Part shown: piece after piece, positions 61,366-64,000 of the stretch
How the letters are laid out: each line of letters starts with the position of its first letter
Position numbering within the stretch: position 1 is the first letter of the stretch
From: an uncultured Clostridia bacterium
Lineage (GTDB): Bacteria > Bacillota > Clostridia > Peptostreptococcales > Anaerovoracaceae
Reading direction: 5' to 3'
Length of the DNA: 64,000 nucleotides
Assembly (NCBI GenBank): GCA_934278925.1
Contig: CAKQWJ010000002.1
Coordinates: forward strand, 77,276-141,275
The notes under the pieces: generated by a model
Told to the model about the DNA's origin: nothing
The model's input: only the letters and a program-made list of their open reading frames with translations
The model's database searches: none
Position numbers and translations under genes: made by a program

Positions 61366-62676
61366 TTATGCATCCTCTGTCGGTTCTTCCGGCAGAATTT
61401 CAATTTTCATCTTCTCGATTCGGCGATCCTTCACTTCTAGAATGGTAAAGGAGAGGTTTCCGTATTGAATCGGTTTGTATTTCACTTCTTCCTTCGGGAT
61501 TTCTCCCATCAAATCGATGATGAAACCGCCTACGGTCTCGCTGTTCTCCGATTCCAAATCCACATGAAGTTCATCCGCCAAATCGTCCAAATACACATTG
61601 CCATCAACGATAAACTCTGAATCGCTGATCTTCTCTATGACCCGGTCGTCTTCATCAAACTCATCCGCAATATCGCCCACAATCTGTTCGATAATATCCT
61701 CGATGGAAACGATACCGCTGAATCCGCCGTACTCATCGATCAGAATGGCCACGTGGTTGGTACTTTTCTGAAGTTCGATGAACAGTGCATCGATGTTCTT
61801 CGTTTCGGGAACGAAATACGGTTCCCGAAGGATTTCCTCAAAATTTACGTTATCGAATCCGTGCTGACTGGCCTGGAACAGATAATCCTTAATATGCAGG
61901 ATTCCGATGATATTGTCCGGATCGTCCCGATACACCGGAATTCTGGAATAACGCAGTTCCATCAGCTCATCGAAGTACTCTTCCCGGTCGTCATCAATAT
62001 CAATCATGAACACATCTGTTCGAGGTGTCATAATCTCATACGCCAGCAAGTCATCAAATTCGAAAATACTGTCAATCATCCGATGAGCTTCTTCTTTGAT
62101 ATCTCCGGATTCCTGTCCTCGGTCCAGCATGGACATGACCTTATCTTCCGAGAAGTAGATATTGTCCACATCCGTGTTTTTCCGAAGTATCACCAGAAAT
62201 ACGTTGGCCAGACACACGCATATTTTTACAAACGGCCAAGTGATGTAATACACCATCCGCTGAAAGCCCGCAAATCCAATTCCCGAAGTATTCCGGGACT
62301 GGGATGCCAGCTTTTTGGGCAGGATGTCCGCCACACCGATAAAAGCCACAAAATACAGAATATCCCACAAAATCATCCAGTGGTTATCCCCCATTTTCCG
62401 TTTCAACAGTGTATGGAAGAGGAAAAAGGACAAAATCAGCGTCAGGTAACTCAGAAACAAGTCCGCATAATGGTATTCCGATGGTTTCTGAATGAAACGC
62501 ATCACCGCCTGAACTCTGCTGTCCTCCGGATCCGATTCGCTCAATTCTTTAATTGTGTTTCGGTCCGTATTGTCCAATGAACGTTTTGCCGCTGCCACCA
62601 GCGCATACACGATGCACAGCACCGCAATGATTATAATATACGCATATATAGGTATTTCACTCGTATCAGATGTCAT
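61366..62676 (-). CDS. CNNM/CorC-type hemolysin-family transporter
   Basis: 436 residues: an N-terminal membrane domain (DUF21, about 10-190 with four hydrophobic segments), a CBS pair (about 210-335, EIMTPRTDVFMIDIDDD and YGGFSGIVSIEDIIEQIVGDI) and a C-terminal CorC/HlyC domain (about 350-430). Family members export Mg2+ or Co2+, which fits an inner-membrane location. The acidic patch DEFDEDD follows the CBS domain. The gene lies between the U32 peptidase gene and the Asp23 gene. Confidence 0.88.
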   Translation of the reverse strand: MTSDTSEIPIYAYIIIIAVLCIVYALVAAAKRSLDNTDRNTIKELSESDPEDSRVQAVMRFIQKPSEYHYADLFLSYLTLILSFFLFHTLLKRKMGDNHWMILWDILYFVAFIGVADILPKKLASQSRNTSGIGFAGFQRMVYYITWPFVKICVCLANVFLVILRKNTDVDNIYFSEDKVMSMLDRGQESGDIKEEAHRMIDSIFEFDDLLAYEIMTPRTDVFMIDIDDDREEYFDELMELRYSRIPVYRDDPDNIIGILHIKDYLFQASQHGFDNVNFEEILREPYFVPETKNIDALFIELQKSTNHVAILIDEYGGFSGIVSIEDIIEQIVGDIADEFDEDDRVIEKISDSEFIVDGNVYLDDLADELHVDLESENSETVGGFIIDLMGEIPKEEVKYKPIQYGNLSFTILEVKDRRIEKMKIEILPEEPTEDA

Positions 62677-62680
62677 ATCT

Positions 62681-63904
62681 CTACTTCCTTTTTCTTAAGA
62701 TTGAATACTTCGCCGGAACTCTCCGAAACGGGATTCTCACTTCCTGCTTCGGATGCGGTGCACTTTCAATCGCATTTCCTTCTTCGTCTTTCATGGATGA
62801 AACAATCTCCGTGTAGAACGGTTCTCCCGGGCTCATGATTTCAATCTCATCTCCCACGCAGAACTTGTTCCGCTGCTGGACGATGGTCTCGCCGGTGGCT
62901 TCGTCCACGCCCAACACCACGCCGATAAAACTGTACTCCCGAACGTAGTCGCTGGTAAGGTAATTCTGATCCTTACTGCTCGGCTTCTGATAAAAGAAGC
63001 CGTGGGTGAATTCCCGGTGACTGGCCTTGCACAGTTCATCGTACCATTCCTGTTTGAACTCGTAATTCTCCGGATCCTTCATATAGCTGTCCAATGCCGC
63101 CCGGTATGCGGAAACCACCGTTGCCACATAGTAAGCCGATTTCATCCGGCCTTCAATTTTCAAGGATGTAACACCGGCATCAATCATATCCGGCAGGCAA
63201 TCCAGCATACAAAGATCCCGGGAGTTCATAATATAACTTCCCCGGTCATCCTCCTCAATCGGGAAGTATTCTCCCGGTCTTTTTTCTTCCATCAAGTGGT
63301 ATTTCCACCGGCACGGATGGGTGCACTGTCCCCGGTTCGCATCCCTGCCCACCATATAATTGCTCAAAAGGCAACGGCCGGAGTACGAGATGCACATAGC
63401 ACCGTGAAGGAATGCCTCGATTTCAATATCTTCCGGAAGGTGTTCCCGCATCTCTCGGATTTCTTTCAGGCTCATTTCCCGAGCCGCAACGATTCTCTTC
63501 ACACCCTGAGATACCCAGAAATTCGCACTCAAGTAGTTTGTGGTATTGGCCTGAGTACTGAGATGAATCTCGGCATTCGGGATTCCATACTTCACTAGCT
63601 GCATGACCCCCGGATCGGATACCAGAAATGCATCGATGGGAATATCCCGTATCTGCTGAATATATTCTTGAAGCGGCTGAATATCCTCATTGTGAGGATA
63701 GATGTTGATGGTCAGATACCCCTTCGCCCCGTGAGCGTGAAGGAATTCCATGGCTTCCTTCATTTCATCCACAGTCAGGTTTCCGGCCCCGGCACGAAGG
63801 CTGAACACCTCTCCGCCGAAGTACACCGCATCGGCTCCGTACCGCACCGCTGTTTTTAACTTTTCCATATCTCCCGCAGGAGCTAACAATTCAATTTTCT
63901 GCAT
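62681..63904 (-). CDS. Peptidase U32 family protein (RNA hydroxylation type)
   Basis: 407 residues. N-terminal LLAPAGDMEKLKTAVRYGADAVYFGG and the conserved U32 core with cysteines in HGAMCISYSGRCLLSNYMVGRDANRGQCTHPCRW-type block (parts of it: HGAMCISYSGRCLLS) that ligate an Fe-S cluster. Members RlhA and TrhP hydroxylate 23S rRNA and tRNA; others are called collagenases. The Firmicute YrrO/YrrN type is the closest by layout. ATG at 63904, with GGAG 17 bases upstream. Confidence 0.85.
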   Translation of the reverse strand: MQKIELLAPAGDMEKLKTAVRYGADAVYFGGEVFSLRAGAGNLTVDEMKEAMEFLHAHGAKGYLTINIYPHNEDIQPLQEYIQQIRDIPIDAFLVSDPGVMQLVKYGIPNAEIHLSTQANTTNYLSANFWVSQGVKRIVAAREMSLKEIREMREHLPEDIEIEAFLHGAMCISYSGRCLLSNYMVGRDANRGQCTHPCRWKYHLMEEKRPGEYFPIEEDDRGSYIMNSRDLCMLDCLPDMIDAGVTSLKIEGRMKSAYYVATVVSAYRAALDSYMKDPENYEFKQEWYDELCKASHREFTHGFFYQKPSSKDQNYLTSDYVREYSFIGVVLGVDEATGETIVQQRNKFCVGDEIEIMSPGEPFYTEIVSSMKDEEGNAIESAPHPKQEVRIPFRRVPAKYSILRKRK

Positions 63905-64000
63905 AAATTCTATTTTTTATTCTCCGCAAATTGCAATAACAAGTTGAACATTGATAACTAAATAATCCATAAGGTAGAAAGGTAGATTTGGAGGAATGCT
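63905..64000. other. Right end of window
   Basis: Leader region of the U32 gene, AT-rich. No complete promoter or gene is visible. A GGAGGAATG at 63991-63999 has too little spacing to be trusted as a start on the plus strand. Confidence 0.3.

Noticed and set aside
1..64000. CRISPR array, rRNA genes or replication origin
   Set aside because: No regularly spaced direct repeats, rRNA stretches or DnaA-box clusters were seen.

Overview
The window reads as chromosome from a Gram-positive anaerobe of the class Clostridia. The gene orders nusB - TsaD-like - xseA - xseB - polyprenyl synthase - dxs - tlyA, mutS - mutL - miaA, alaS - ireB - ruvX and truA - mtnA - scpA - scpB - rluB are typical of that class. 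A membrane pyrophosphatase, fMet-peptide and redox genes of anaerobe type, strong AAGGAGG ribosome binding sites and a LexA box of the GAAC-N4-GTTC type agree with it. A genus cannot be read from the sequence; by eye the base composition is close to 50% GC. Nearly everything is single-copy core metabolism and information processing, densely packed with short overlaps.

Layout. 1-2.8 kb: 3' part of ilvD and ilvA. 3.0-9.1 kb (+): secG, K+-dependent membrane pyrophosphatase, pheS-pheT. 9.2-14.4 kb: thiamine pyrophosphokinase, a DUF975 membrane protein, and a leftward pepF-nadK-RluA-type operon. 14.9-17.1 kb: a decayed prophage fragment (C-terminal piece of a minor head protein joined to an HExxH domain, a small overlapping ORF, a YjcQ-like gene, a truncated scaffold gene) that ends exactly at the 3' end of a tRNA-Ser(CGA) gene. 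17.3-24.0 kb (+): alaS-ireB-ruvX followed by a purine cassette in which the two activities of bifunctional PurH are split into a PurO-type IMP cyclohydrolase and a stand-alone AICAR transformylase, with purB between them. 24.1-34.8 kb: accessory stretch: a LysR regulator with three poorly known genes, ilvBN, an iron-sulfur-flavoprotein/SCP2/membrane fusion, and a leftward two-gene operon of a CobW-type GTPase and an ArsM-ArsS fusion (arsenite methyltransferase plus arsenosugar radical SAM enzyme). 34.8-42.1 kb (-): rluB, scpB, scpA, mtnA, truA, an A24 peptidase, an alpha/beta hydrolase, an RlmL-type methyltransferase and an HD protein. 42.2-46.0 kb: stress and repair genes: DUF2325 under a twin operator, a Y-family polymerase with a YolD-like partner, free-methionine sulfoxide reductase, a YneA-like LysM division inhibitor under LexA boxes, and YbaK. 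46.0-63.9 kb (-): TVP38, YnbB-type PLP enzyme, XerS-like recombinase, miaA, mutL, mutS, tlyA, dxs, polyprenyl synthase, xseB, xseA, TsaD-like, nusB, Asp23, a CNNM transporter and a U32 peptidase.

How the parts fit. ilvD, ilvA and ilvBN cover much of isoleucine/valine synthesis, starting from threonine deamination. The mismatch repair, translesion polymerase and YneA genes form a scattered DNA-damage set, but only the YneA-like gene shows visible LexA boxes. The most distinctive items are the ArsM-ArsS fusion with its GTPase partner, the MuF/HExxH prophage relic with a possible immunity ORF, the structured ilvB leader and the twin operator before DUF2325. No CRISPR array, rRNA operon, transposase or integrase gene was seen.
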